Below are positions 17,095 to 26,436 of a stretch of DNA of 64,000 nt, piece by piece. Numbering within the stretch: position 1 is the stretch's first letter; every line of letters starts with the position of its first letter. This DNA comes from an uncultured Sphingomonadales bacterium (GTDB taxonomy: Bacteria > Pseudomonadota > Alphaproteobacteria > Sphingomonadales > Sphingomonadaceae), in contig CAIJLZ010000004.1 of assembly GCA_903821605.1 (NCBI GenBank), positions 310,001 to 374,000 on the forward strand, in the 5' to 3' direction. Below the pieces are notes generated by a model. The model was not told the DNA's origin, did not search any database, and saw nothing but the letters and a program-made list of their open reading frames with translations. Made by a program: the position numbers and the translations under genes.

Positions 17095-18738
17095 CTAGTT
17101 CAAAACAGGGCCAAGCCAGATCAGCAGGCGGCGGCGCAGCGCCGGATGGACCGGCAGGCGGTCGAAGGCATAGGCGGGCTTGATGCGCAGTGCGGGGGCC
17201 ATCTTCTCGGCCGCGCGCCATGCGATTCTGGCTTCGGCTAGGTGCCCGCTGCGGGCTTCGACGGCAGCCTTCATCATCTGGATGATTGGCATGGAATGCC
17301 GCAGTGCCGATGCCCGTTCCACCGCCGCGCGCGCACCGGCAACGTCCTCCTGCATCATGGCGTGCATGTAGATGCCGATGAAATACCACGCCGGCGGATT
17401 GAAATGGCGGGCAATCGCATCCTGCAACAGCGGCAGGCCTTCTGGCCGATTGTCGAGCGTGAGCATCAACCCGGCCATGCCAACACCATCCATATTGTCG
17501 GGATTGAGCGTGAGCGCGCGCTGTGTCGATGCCCAGAGTTCCGGCTCCCGCCGCGCAAAGGCATAGGCGCGTAGGCTGGCCAGTTCAGCGAAGGTCGAGC
17601 CGGGATTGAGCTGCCGGCCGGTCTCCGCCACCTGAATTGCCTCTTCCAGCGCGTCACGATGGGCGGCTTCGGTCGCGGCGTTGACCGAGCGATCGACCAG
17701 CACCCAGCTATACAGCCCCGCTGCCAAGGGGTTGTTTGGCGTGGTGTTGAACCATGATATGGCACAATCGATCAACGGGCCGCTTGGCACTCGATTGCTG
17801 TCTTGCAACTGCGACATGAAACCGAGCCAGCAGCCATAAGGCGTTTCGGTCGCATGGGTGCGGTCCCGGTTGCGCTCATTGGCATGCAGCACGCCGGTCG
17901 GCTGGCCGATCATGAAGGAAACGGCGGAAACCGCCCGGTCGGTATCAAACTGATGGGTCAGCGGATCGCGCGCCATGTCGCCGGTCCATGTCCAGATCAC
18001 CTGATTCCGCCGGCGATGAACAAGCAGCAGTGTCGCCGTGGCAGTATCGCCTGATCGCCGGACTAGGCTACGCAATTCATAATCAGCCACCGTGCCCAGC
18101 CGATCATGGACCCGCAGCGATTCATAACGGGTCAGTGCCAGCAGCATCGATTGCCGGAACGCATCGCCCAACACGGGATCAATCGTCGGATCACGCCGCG
18201 CATCACCCATTTGTGTCATCTGGATGGTTGGAAAATCATCAACCTGCCACAGTTGCGTCTGGGCGCGCTGGTCGACGGTCCACCAGATCGCTGCACCGAT
18301 GAGCACGCTAAGCACCAGCAATAGCCCGACGACCCAGAACCGGCGGGTGGACCATGACCGACTTTCATCCTGAATGGACACGGCCGGGGTGGCGACATTG
18401 AGGGTGCGGGGGTTGGGGACAAGATCGACGCGGTAGCTGCCGCTGTCGATTTGGAGACGATAGGGGCGGCTGGCACCAGCCCCGGCGTAAAAGGCATCCA
18501 GCGACTTGCGCAATCGCGCAACCTGAACGCGGGCATAGGAATCGACCTGCGGATCGAAATCAGCGCCGCGACCAAGGCCGTCGACGGCAACAGCATAGGA
18601 TTTGAGCTTCGTGCCCCGGTTGGCGAGGCGCTCATGGACCAGAAAGACGAGCAGGCGCGTGAGGACAGGCGACCGGATAAAGACCGGATCCGCGAGAACG
18701 GCATCCATTTCTGGTTGGAAGCCCGCTTCGGCTGTCAT
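17095..18738 (-). CDS. Membrane-anchored winged-helix/TPR protein, copy 1
   Basis: A 547-residue protein in three parts. Residues 1-110 carry the motif family SPVLTRLLVFLVHERL..LKSYAVAVDGLGR..DFDPQVDSYARVQVARLRKSL, which resembles the N-terminal winged-helix-like domain found on many alphaproteobacterial adenylate-cyclase-like and TPR proteins. One membrane helix (WVVGLLLVLSVLIGAAIWW) follows near 135-155. The rest is periplasmic by topology and TPR-like, with NPDNMDGVGMAGLMLTLDNRPEG and FNPPAWYFIGIYMHA. The layout recalls CadC/ToxR membrane regulators. The second of two ATGs (18738) suits the AGGGAG site better than 18741. A divergent paralogue starts at 19438. Function is unproven; control of the Tad locus is inferred from position. 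Confidence 0.7.
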   Translation of the reverse strand: MTAEAGFQPEMDAVLADPVFIRSPVLTRLLVFLVHERLANRGTKLKSYAVAVDGLGRGADFDPQVDSYARVQVARLRKSLDAFYAGAGASRPYRLQIDSGSYRVDLVPNPRTLNVATPAVSIQDESRSWSTRRFWVVGLLLVLSVLIGAAIWWTVDQRAQTQLWQVDDFPTIQMTQMGDARRDPTIDPVLGDAFRQSMLLALTRYESLRVHDRLGTVADYELRSLVRRSGDTATATLLLVHRRRNQVIWTWTGDMARDPLTHQFDTDRAVSAVSFMIGQPTGVLHANERNRDRTHATETPYGCWLGFMSQLQDSNRVPSGPLIDCAISWFNTTPNNPLAAGLYSWVLVDRSVNAATEAAHRDALEEAIQVAETGRQLNPGSTFAELASLRAYAFARREPELWASTQRALTLNPDNMDGVGMAGLMLTLDNRPEGLPLLQDAIARHFNPPAWYFIGIYMHAMMQEDVAGARAAVERASALRHSMPIIQMMKAAVEARSGHLAEARIAWRAAEKMAPALRIKPAYAFDRLPVHPALRRRLLIWLGPVLN

Positions 18739-18741
18739 CAT

Positions 18742-19437
18742 GCTCCCTGGTGTTGCTGCGGACCCATATCACGATCAGCCCGCACGCTGCGGATCGACGC
18801 CCATGGGGCCATTCCCCTCATACGCAAATCACGACAAGCGCCATTCCGGCAGGGCCGGACCGCGACGCGTATAACAGGCGGTATAGATACCTCATTTGTC
18901 AGCGCAAGACCGACGTGATGAAAGGAGGGGATGGGCGGCGCGTGAATGGGCGGCACCATCAGGACCATGATGCCGCCCACCGGCGCTCCTGCGGCCGGGG
19001 ATAGGGACAGTATCACCCGGCATCCAGCAGCGGACATCACGAACGGGGTGACCCTGTCGCAACGGTTGTGATCCGCACGCGCCCTGGCTGGGCGGGAACG
19101 ACGAAGTGTCGCCACCGCCGCAAGGGGGGCGGGCAACGCGCGCATCACAACCATGAGCGTAAAACGGCAACCGCTACGAAATTGAGTTTAAACCAGTGTA
19201 ATGGCAAGGCTGTGTTACCAGATTGCCGTAAATCCATCCTTTTCTCGTACCGTTAAACGTGAGATTTAACGGTTTAAGCGTGGACAACGAAAGAAAAATC
19301 GCCTGATTTCCGACCGATTTTGCTGACGGCAGCCAAAAATGCGCGTTTGTCCGGTGTTAGTGAATTGTTACCGAATTGGACTGATAATTAGGCAAGAGTC
19401 TTGTGGGGTAGCAGTAGCGTAAAGGGGTCGGTAGGCA
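18742..19437. other. Divergent intergenic region between the two wHTH-TPR genes
   Basis: About 700 bases without a gene I can support. The half beside copy 1 is GC-rich; the last 250 bases before copy 2 are AT-rich and probably hold its promoter. No clear palindrome or hairpin stood out. Confidence 0.5.
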
Positions 19438-21087
19438 GTGGACAAAGCGGACGAGTTGAATGTGGCGCTTGAGCATGTGCTGGCGGCGCCCGCCTTCCGA
19501 CGTTCGCCGGTGCTGGCTCGATTGCTACGGTATCTTGTCGCCGAAAGCGCCGCCGGGCGCGGCCCGCTGGTCAAGTCATATGCAGTCGCGGTTGACGGCC
19601 TTGGGCGCCCGGAAGATTTCGACGCGCACAGCGATTCCTATGCCCGGGTGCATGTGTCGCGCCTGCGTCGGGCGCTGGACAGTTTCTATGAAGGGCCGGG
19701 CAAGGAATTGGCGATGCGGCTACAGGTGCCGCATGGCAGCTATGTTGTCGACCTCGTGCCGACGGTCCTGCCCGTGCCGGCTGCACCGCCGCCGCCGGCA
19801 TGGGGGTGGCGGACCCTCCTATTGATAGTGCAAGGCTGGTGGCAATGGCATCGGCGCGCGACCAGCATGACGCTGGTCGGGTTGGTGTTGCTGTTGGGCG
19901 CGGGCTTGTTGCTGTCGCGCTGGCTGCGGGCCGAGGGTGAATGGGGCCATAATGATTTTCCCCGCGTCGCGATCATCGCGGCAGAAGCGCCGGTTGGTCA
20001 GGTCGTCCCTGCGGCCCAGCGACAACAGTTCATCCTTGAGATGATCAGCGCCTTCAATCTGATGGAGGGTGTCCAGGTCGTTGATCGGATCAACGACGAT
20101 ACCGATTATGTCGTGGAGCTTGGCCTGCGGCCCGCCCGGAGCGGGACCGAGGCGAGGATCACCTTGATTGACCATGTGCAGGACCGGATTGTCTGGTCGC
20201 GCGAATGGGTTGCACCTGAAACCAGTGGGTCGGGCCAATTTGACGGGCGGTCCCTCGCGATTGCCATTGCCTTTGATCTCACCCAAGGCACCGGGCCGAT
20301 TCACGCCGATCCCATCCATTTGGCCAGCAAGCCGGAGACGCCGCATGGTTGTTGGCTCGTCTTTGCGCATCTCTGGCAACAGCAGCGGCTCGTGACGGGC
20401 GAAGAGCTTGACCATTGCAGCCGTCACTGGCTGAGCGCGTCACCCGATGACCCGCTCGCCGCCATGGTCCGGGGGTGGGTGCTGGTCGATAGCGTGCTCG
20501 CTGATCCGCACATCCCCAACCGGTCGGCGATGTTCGATGAGGCGGATGCATTGGCGCGGCGCAATCTCCGCCTGAACCCAAATCGCCTTTCGGCGACCCT
20601 GTTGGCGCTGCATGTCGCCTGTTTCGGTAACGATCCTGAGGAATTTCAGCGCATCGCGGATCGCATGCTCAAGCGATATGGAGAACTGCCCGATATACGC
20701 GGGTCGGTCGGGTTGCACATGCTGATGCGCGGCGACTTGCGCGGCCGGTCGCTGGTCCAACAGGCGCTACAGACCCATTTCAACCCACCCCCGCGTTTCT
20801 TGCTGGGGCTGTTCATCGCGGCGGTGCTGGAAGATGATGTGCGTGCCGCGCGCATGGCGCTCGCCGCCATTCCATCAAGCGGCCGGGATGCCCAATATGC
20901 GTTGCTGTCGGCAGCGGTGGCGGCGCGGGAAGGGCGCATCGGGCCTGCCCGCATGGCGTGGGTGCGGGCGGTGCAGGCCCAGCGCGTGCATGGCCAGCCT
21001 GTCGAGGCTATTCTTGATGCAGGCGCGTTTCCGGCACCGATGAAGCAACGGCTGCGGCGCTGGTTGGCACCGGTCAGCCGCGATTGA
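19438..21087 (+). CDS. Membrane-anchored winged-helix/TPR protein, copy 2
   Basis: A 549-residue paralogue of the divergent gene at 17095-18738. The N-terminal domain repeats the same landmarks: SPVLARLLRYLVAESAAGRG, LVKSYAVAVDGLGRPEDFD and SDSYARVHVSRLRRALDSFYEG, ending in GSYVVDLVP. A single membrane helix (TLVGLVLLLGAGLLLSRWL) lies near 150, then a TPR-like C-terminal half with ETPHGCWLVFAHLWQQ, NPNRLSATLLALH and FNPPPRFLLGLFIAA. The start is a GTG with AAGGGG about 11 bases upstream. Its 3' end overlaps the convergent double-receiver gene by 14 bases. Likely a membrane-bound regulator or sensor; target unknown. Confidence 0.7.
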   Translation: MDKADELNVALEHVLAAPAFRRSPVLARLLRYLVAESAAGRGPLVKSYAVAVDGLGRPEDFDAHSDSYARVHVSRLRRALDSFYEGPGKELAMRLQVPHGSYVVDLVPTVLPVPAAPPPPAWGWRTLLLIVQGWWQWHRRATSMTLVGLVLLLGAGLLLSRWLRAEGEWGHNDFPRVAIIAAEAPVGQVVPAAQRQQFILEMISAFNLMEGVQVVDRINDDTDYVVELGLRPARSGTEARITLIDHVQDRIVWSREWVAPETSGSGQFDGRSLAIAIAFDLTQGTGPIHADPIHLASKPETPHGCWLVFAHLWQQQRLVTGEELDHCSRHWLSASPDDPLAAMVRGWVLVDSVLADPHIPNRSAMFDEADALARRNLRLNPNRLSATLLALHVACFGNDPEEFQRIADRMLKRYGELPDIRGSVGLHMLMRGDLRGRSLVQQALQTHFNPPPRFLLGLFIAAVLEDDVRAARMALAAIPSSGRDAQYALLSAAVAAREGRIGPARMAWVRAVQAQRVHGQPVEAILDAGAFPAPMKQRLRRWLAPVSRD

Positions 21088-21868
21088 CGGAGGCGCTCGG
21101 GCGGCTGACTTCGGCGGCGAAGGCCAGCAGGTCGTTTGGCCGCACCGGCTTTTGCAGACAGGCGGCGGGAATGATCGGCAATTGGTGGATGGGTTCGCGG
21201 TCGATGCTGGTCCCGCTGATCAGCAGGAATTTCAGGTCTCGGCCTGCCAGCACCGGATCACGGGCGGCGGCGCGGATGAGATCAAGCCCATTCTCCCGGC
21301 CAAGCCCGATATCGAGCAGGACACCCCGGATTTCGGGGGTGTCACGCAAGCACTGCAGCGCCACGTCAATGCTATCGGCGCAATGTGCCGGCACGCCATG
21401 GCTGTCGAGCAGTTCCGCAATTTCCTCCGCAAGATCTGCCTCATGCTCCACCACGAGAATGGCGGATGCGGCTTGGTCCAGTGTCGGTGCGCTGGGTCGG
21501 TCGGTGCCAAGCAATGCGCGGATTTGTGTCAACATCGCATCAAAGCCGACCGGCTTGACGAGACAGGCATGGGCGCCAAGACGCCGCAATTCCTGCAAGG
21601 TGCCCTCGTCGCCATAGGCGGTGAACATCACCATGAACGGGCGATACCCGCGCGCGCCGAGCAGCGATTTTAGGATCTCGATCCCGGTCATGCCGGGTAA
21701 TTGCACGTCGCAGATCACGAGATCCGGTTGATCGCGCTGGATCAAGGCGAAAGCCTCCGCACCGTTGCCCGATCCGTCGACCTCGAAATCGCAGAGTTCC
21801 AGTAGCTCGATCAGGTCGGCGCGCAGTTCCGCTTCGTCCTCGACGACCAGCAGCCGAGCCTTTGTCAT
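21074..21868 (-). CDS. Double-receiver response regulator
   Basis: A 264-residue protein of two receiver domains without an output domain. Domain 1 has the acidic pair VVEDEAE, phospho-Asp in LVICDVQLPG and Lys in CLVKPVG. Domain 2 has VVEHEAD, Asp in GVLLDIGLG and Lys in CLQKPVRP. It overlaps the upstream Cache kinase by four bases (ATGA), so it is probably that kinase's substrate and may pass phosphate on, as in a phosphorelay, or act by protein contact. The second domain has His in place of one acidic pocket residue, which may lower its metal affinity. Confidence 0.85.
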   Translation of the reverse strand: MTKARLLVVEDEAELRADLIELLELCDFEVDGSGNGAEAFALIQRDQPDLVICDVQLPGMTGIEILKSLLGARGYRPFMVMFTAYGDEGTLQELRRLGAHACLVKPVGFDAMLTQIRALLGTDRPSAPTLDQAASAILVVEHEADLAEEIAELLDSHGVPAHCADSIDVALQCLRDTPEIRGVLLDIGLGRENGLDLIRAAARDPVLAGRDLKFLLISGTSIDREPIHQLPIIPAACLQKPVRPNDLLAFAAEVSRPSASVNRG

Positions 21869-23988
21869 GACTGCGGCGCCGCAGCCGGGCGCGCGGGCGC
21901 GTCGTTCCACACCGGCAGACGTAGCGTGACACAAGTCCCGCCTTCTGGGGCGGTGCCGATGTCGAGTTGCCCTTCGTTGGATGCCGCGAATGCCCGTGCC
22001 ATGTGCAGGCCGACCCCGGATCCGATGGTCGTCGTCGCGTTGCTGCCACGATAGAAACGGTCAAACACATGTGGCCGGTCGGCATCGGGAATGCCCCTAC
22101 CGCGATCACTGATCGAGATCAGGATTTCGTCGCCTTCGCGCCTGGCATGCACCTCGATCGGCATTTCCGGTGGTGAGAATTTATGGGCGTTTTCCATCAG
22201 CGCGATCAGGATCTGGCGGATCAGTTCGGCATCGCCCCGCACGCGTAGCGCTTCATCAACCGTCGTCAGCATAAGTGCGCCGTCCGCCAATTCGCCAAAT
22301 TCTTGGCACGTCGCGACGACCAGTGCGGACAGATCAAGCGGGGCCAGTTCGGCGCGCTGCTTGGCGCTCAGAATGTCGAGCAGGCGCACCAGCCGACTGA
22401 GTACATCCTGAATTCGGCCGCTGGCACGACGGATCTTGTGGGCGCGCTCGATGATCCGTTCCTTGGTGAGCGTATCCGCCCGACGTTCCATCACCTCAGC
22501 ACAGCTATCGACAATGGCGAGCGGGGTGCGGATCTCGTGCGACATCACCCGGACAAAGCGGCGTTGGCTTTCGTTCGCCTCACGCTCGCTTTCAAGCGCG
22601 CGCGCGATCTGCCGCTCCTGTGCGAGGTTGCGCTCCTCTGCGGCGGCGAGCCGCCCATTCATGTCGATCAAATGATTGCCGACGAGATCAAGTTCCTCGA
22701 CCTCGGAACCGGCGAAGCGGTCATCATAGGCACCGGCACCGACCCGATCCATGATGGCGGTTAACTGGCGCAGCGGTTCGGCGACCACCGCGCTCATCGC
22801 GCGCGAGCGGTAGGACAGGAACATGAAGAAGGCGACATAGAACAGCACCAGAATGCCGAGCATGATCAGCCCGACCGTTTCCACTCGCTGTCGCAGTTGG
22901 CGAGACGCGGCATAGATATCATTTTCTTCTGCCACCACGACCAGTCGCCAGCCCGGTCCCGGCACTTCGGCAAAGGCCGCGACATGGGGAATGCCATCCA
23001 GCTTGACCGCAATGCGCCCGCGCTTGGCTGCGAAAAGCGCCTTGCCCAGCTCGCGCGTGTCGGCGCGTTTCAATATATTATAGGTGTCGGGGCGGAAGGT
23101 GTCGTTGAGGATGGCGCTGGTATATTGATGCTCGCTCAGCATCTTAAGGCGGAAGTCATGCTCTCCTTCGGGTGGCATGGCGATAAATGTACCGTCGCGC
23201 CCAACCAGCATGGCATAGCCATTCCACGGCAGTTCGGTGTTGAGGATGCGCTTGACCATGGAGCGGATGGTGATATCGATCCCGACCACCGCCTCCAGCC
23301 GCGATCCGAGATACAAGGGTGCGATGGATGAGACCATCCAGCCCTGACCGGCAGGGTCGATATAGGCATCGGTCCAGACCGGTTTGCGCCCCGGATTGTG
23401 CTGCGCATCAGCCTCATAATAGAAATTATAGGTCGGGATGTTCATCTTGGCCGGATAGACGTTGACGTCCATCGCCGGGTACAGCCGATTATAGGAATCC
23501 CAAGTGTTGAGATAGACCTGCGAAATGAGCGGATTTGCTTCCTTGATATGGCGCAGCACCGGGTCAATCTGCGATGTCTGCCATACTTTGGCGATCTGTT
23601 GCGGGCCGATTGGCACCACGCCGCTATAATAAGTGGATGGCCGGGCGCCACCGGGACGGCTGACGAGGCTGCCGTCTGGACGCAGGGTGTACCGCGCCTT
23701 TTCCGCTGCCGGGGGGCTATAGGGCAAGGTGAATGCCTGCTTCGTCTCGCTGACCAACAAGGTGGTCATGCCTTCGATCCCGTGCAGCGTTTCCGCGATC
23801 ACCGCCGCCTCGCGGGTTGCGACATCGACGAAATAATTATCGGCAACGCTTTTTACGGCGGCGGCATTGGCATGATAGCCGATTTCGGCGCTGACCCAAT
23901 AAACGGCCAGAAAGCCCAGTTCGATAAACAGCAGCGGGACAATCGCCGAACGCAGAAAGGCGCGCCACAGCCAGCGCTGCAACGGCAT
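21865..23988 (-). CDS. Cache-domain sensor histidine kinase
   Basis: A membrane histidine kinase of about 707 residues. TM1 (AIVPLLFIELGFLAVYWV) and TM2 (LIMLGILVLFYVAFFMFL) enclose a roughly 340-residue periplasmic sensor resembling a double Cache domain (FVDVATREAAVIAETLHGI; GYAMLVGRDGTFIAMP). A HAMP-like linker and coiled coil lead to the H-box VMSHEIRTPLA, then the ATPase with NAHKFSPP, DRGRGIPD, FDRFYRG and GSGVGLHMA. Cache domains bind small ligands such as amino or carboxylic acids; the ligand here is unknown. Start is ambiguous: ATG 23988 with AAGGG four bases away is used, but TTG 24015 with AAGGGG six bases away would add nine residues. Confidence 0.88.
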   Translation of the reverse strand: MPLQRWLWRAFLRSAIVPLLFIELGFLAVYWVSAEIGYHANAAAVKSVADNYFVDVATREAAVIAETLHGIEGMTTLLVSETKQAFTLPYSPPAAEKARYTLRPDGSLVSRPGGARPSTYYSGVVPIGPQQIAKVWQTSQIDPVLRHIKEANPLISQVYLNTWDSYNRLYPAMDVNVYPAKMNIPTYNFYYEADAQHNPGRKPVWTDAYIDPAGQGWMVSSIAPLYLGSRLEAVVGIDITIRSMVKRILNTELPWNGYAMLVGRDGTFIAMPPEGEHDFRLKMLSEHQYTSAILNDTFRPDTYNILKRADTRELGKALFAAKRGRIAVKLDGIPHVAAFAEVPGPGWRLVVVAEENDIYAASRQLRQRVETVGLIMLGILVLFYVAFFMFLSYRSRAMSAVVAEPLRQLTAIMDRVGAGAYDDRFAGSEVEELDLVGNHLIDMNGRLAAAEERNLAQERQIARALESEREANESQRRFVRVMSHEIRTPLAIVDSCAEVMERRADTLTKERIIERAHKIRRASGRIQDVLSRLVRLLDILSAKQRAELAPLDLSALVVATCQEFGELADGALMLTTVDEALRVRGDAELIRQILIALMENAHKFSPPEMPIEVHARREGDEILISISDRGRGIPDADRPHVFDRFYRGSNATTTIGSGVGLHMARAFAASNEGQLDIGTAPEGGTCVTLRLPVWNDAPARPAAAPQS

Positions 23989-24056
23989 TTTTCCCTTCTG
24001 ATCCGTCTGGATCAAGCGTTTCCCCTTATCGTCTGCCGCTGACAGCCTAGCGCGGG

Positions 24057-25238
24057 CTAGCTGTTTTCTTTGCCGTTTTTGCCATGAATGTCGACACGAT
24101 TCGGTGGCAGGGTGACGGTCAACCGGGCGCCTCGGCCGTCCGTATTGGGGCCGATCACAAGATGACCGCCAAGGCGTTCGACCAGTTGGCGGGAGATGAA
24201 CAAGCCAATCCCGCTGCCGCCGGTCTTCGCCTTGGTCGTGACAAATGGCTCGAATACCCGGGCGGCGGCGGCGGGATCGATGCCATTGCCATCGTCGATC
24301 ACCTCGATGCGAATGCCGCCATCGGCGAGCGGGGTCACCACCGTTTCCACCCGACCGCGCGCGGCAATGCCGGCGGCGCGGGCCTCGCGAATGGCTTCGA
24401 TGGCGTTTTGAAAGGCATTTTGAATGACCTGTTCGACCGAACCACGCGGTATGCCGATCAGCCGCACCGGCGACGGCAGGATCGGGTCCACCAGTTGGAT
24501 GTCCGCCGCATTGGCGGTGGTCCGGCAGAGTTGCTGCACGGCGCGCAAGGCATCGCCCAGTTCGAATTCGATCTCGCCCTGATCATTGTCGTGGGAGCGG
24601 TCCATCAGCCGGTTGGTGATGTCGCGGGCACGGTCGATCTGCTCCAGGATGCGGTCGAACTTTTGTAAGGCTTTCTGGCTCTTGGTGTCGGCGGCGCCCA
24701 CCAGCATCAGCCGCCCGTTTTCGGCGGCAAAGGAAATGGTGGAGAGCGGCTGCTTCAATTCATGGCCAAGTGCGGAGGCCATGCTGCCAAGCCGCATCAG
24801 GCGTTCGCGCTTTGCCGGTCCGTCGGCAAGGGCGCCGGGGCTTGGCAGCGCGATCAGCACGGCATATTGCCAGCGCCCATGCCCGACCGCCCCGGTCGCA
24901 GCGAATTTGTACCAACGGCTATCTTCCGCTGCCCCGACCCGGAAGGGAATGGCGGGGTGCGGATCATCCAGCGCGCGCTCAAACGCGTCGCGATCATAGC
25001 TGCACACCAGATAACGCGCGACGTCCGGCTGTTCTGGCCGGTCGTTGCGGTTCAGGGTCAGTTCCCCACTGGCGGCATCATATTCGGCGGCGGTACCCGA
25101 GATCACGGCGCCTTCATGGCTGATCGCGCGCAGTAACGCTTCGAGTTCAGCCACGCGATCGCCGGTAGGTGTCGCCGCTGTCGGGCCGGTGTCGTCCTGC
25201 CGCCGGAAGGGCGGGCGACCCAATATCCGGCCGATCAT
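24057..25238 (-). CDS. Soluble sensor histidine kinase
   Basis: A 393-residue kinase without membrane helices. The first ~150 residues resemble a degenerate PAS-type sensor. The H-box ALGHELKQPLSTI is of the NtrB/FixL-like class, followed by QNAFQNAIEAI (N box), DDGNGID (G1), FEPFVTTK (F) and GSGIGLFI (G2). It overlaps the upstream receiver-wHTH gene by four bases (ATGA) and is likely its kinase. A 68-base gap separates its stop from the chosen start of the Cache kinase. Confidence 0.85.
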   Translation of the reverse strand: MIGRILGRPPFRRQDDTGPTAATPTGDRVAELEALLRAISHEGAVISGTAAEYDAASGELTLNRNDRPEQPDVARYLVCSYDRDAFERALDDPHPAIPFRVGAAEDSRWYKFAATGAVGHGRWQYAVLIALPSPGALADGPAKRERLMRLGSMASALGHELKQPLSTISFAAENGRLMLVGAADTKSQKALQKFDRILEQIDRARDITNRLMDRSHDNDQGEIEFELGDALRAVQQLCRTTANAADIQLVDPILPSPVRLIGIPRGSVEQVIQNAFQNAIEAIREARAAGIAARGRVETVVTPLADGGIRIEVIDDGNGIDPAAAARVFEPFVTTKAKTGGSGIGLFISRQLVERLGGHLVIGPNTDGRGARLTVTLPPNRVDIHGKNGKENS

Positions 25239-26158
25239 ATGATCGGGGGATTGCCCATGCCGGCAAGCATCTTGAGCATCCGCTGCGAGGTGTCTTCCGT
25301 CAGGGCGACGAAGATGCGGCGGGCATCGCTTGGGTCATCCCAGCGGTGCAGCAATCCCTTGTCGGTCATCTCGCGGATCCGGCGCATCGCGGTCGAGGTT
25401 GGCACCGAGGTGGCGAGCGCCACGCTGGTCACCGATTCCTGACGACCTTCCAGATGGGCGGCGGTCAATTCCAGCAGAATGTCCCATGAGGGGTCGGAGA
25501 ACAGGTCGTTCTCGAAATATTTTCCACGCTGACGGCGCGCTTTCATGATCGCCTTGACATCGGCCGGGCTTACCATGCGCTCGCTACCCGGTTCGGCAGG
25601 CACATCACTCACCGTGTCGGGGGTTTCGGCACCGACCTTTTTCATCAGCGCGTTGAGCGAATCCTGGATCGCTTGCACCGAAGCAAAGACCCGTTGGTCG
25701 GCGGCGGCCGTGGCAAGTTCCGTCAGGCGTTGATGGGCGCGAGCCAACGCGGCTTCCAGCATTTCGCGGCTGGCAGGCTTGGAGATGAAGTCGGCTAGGC
25801 CGCTATGCATCGATTCCACGGCGAGATCGACGCTCGGATGCCCGGTCTGGAGCACGGCGACGAAATGGCGGCTGGACCCGGCGGAGGCGCGCAACTGGTC
25901 GATCAGCGATAGGCCGTCCTTGCCCGGCAGCGACCAGTCGGCAACGATCACGTTGATCTCACGGTCACTCGCGAACAGGGCTTCGGCGGCAGTCGGCGTT
26001 TCGGCAGTGAGGCATGCATAGCCGAGCGACCTCAGTAGGTCGGCCTGCTCCTCCAGCAGTGACGCATCGTCATCGACGAGCAGAATTTTCAGATTGATTT
26101 GTTCATTGCCAGCCCCATCCGTGGCAAGTCCCTTGTTTTCTGGCGTACCCATATTCAC
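25235..26158 (-). CDS. Response regulator with MarR-like winged helix
   Basis: A 307-residue regulator. The receiver (about 23-150) has LLVDDDAS, phospho-Asp in VIVADWSLPG and Lys in FISKPAS. A linker of about 60 residues leads to a C-terminal winged helix resembling MarR proteins: WDILLELTAAHLEG, VALATSVPTSTAMRRIREMTDKGLL, then DARRIFVALTED, the wing motif. Receiver-MarR fusions are uncommon compared with OmpR or NarL types. It is first in the four-gene signalling operon; targets are not evident. Confidence 0.82.
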   Translation of the reverse strand: MNMGTPENKGLATDGAGNEQINLKILLVDDDASLLEEQADLLRSLGYACLTAETPTAAEALFASDREINVIVADWSLPGKDGLSLIDQLRASAGSSRHFVAVLQTGHPSVDLAVESMHSGLADFISKPASREMLEAALARAHQRLTELATAAADQRVFASVQAIQDSLNALMKKVGAETPDTVSDVPAEPGSERMVSPADVKAIMKARRQRGKYFENDLFSDPSWDILLELTAAHLEGRQESVTSVALATSVPTSTAMRRIREMTDKGLLHRWDDPSDARRIFVALTEDTSQRMLKMLAGMGNPPII

Positions 26159-26436
26159 CGCTCTACCTGCACCCGAAATGATGGTCGGCTACCCCTCCGA
26201 CCGGCTTGACGCTTACTGTCCTGTCCCTATTGCACCATGTTTTTCCCTCTCCTCGCTCGGGTTTTGGTGCCCAGCGCGGAGAGGGGAAATTCGCTATAAG
26301 GAATTAAACCTATTTGACACGGTTATGCAGCCAAAATTGATCGGTAGCAAATTTTTAGCAATGCGGCGCAGATTGTTCGGTTTATTGGGCTAGGTTGTTC
26401 GACTAACTGCCGCATTTATCGGGTTTCGGCTATTGG

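Noticed and set aside
18738-19154. 138-residue minus-strand frame in the wHTH-TPR intergenic region
   Set aside because: Composition like a chance frame in GC-rich DNA and no homology recognised.
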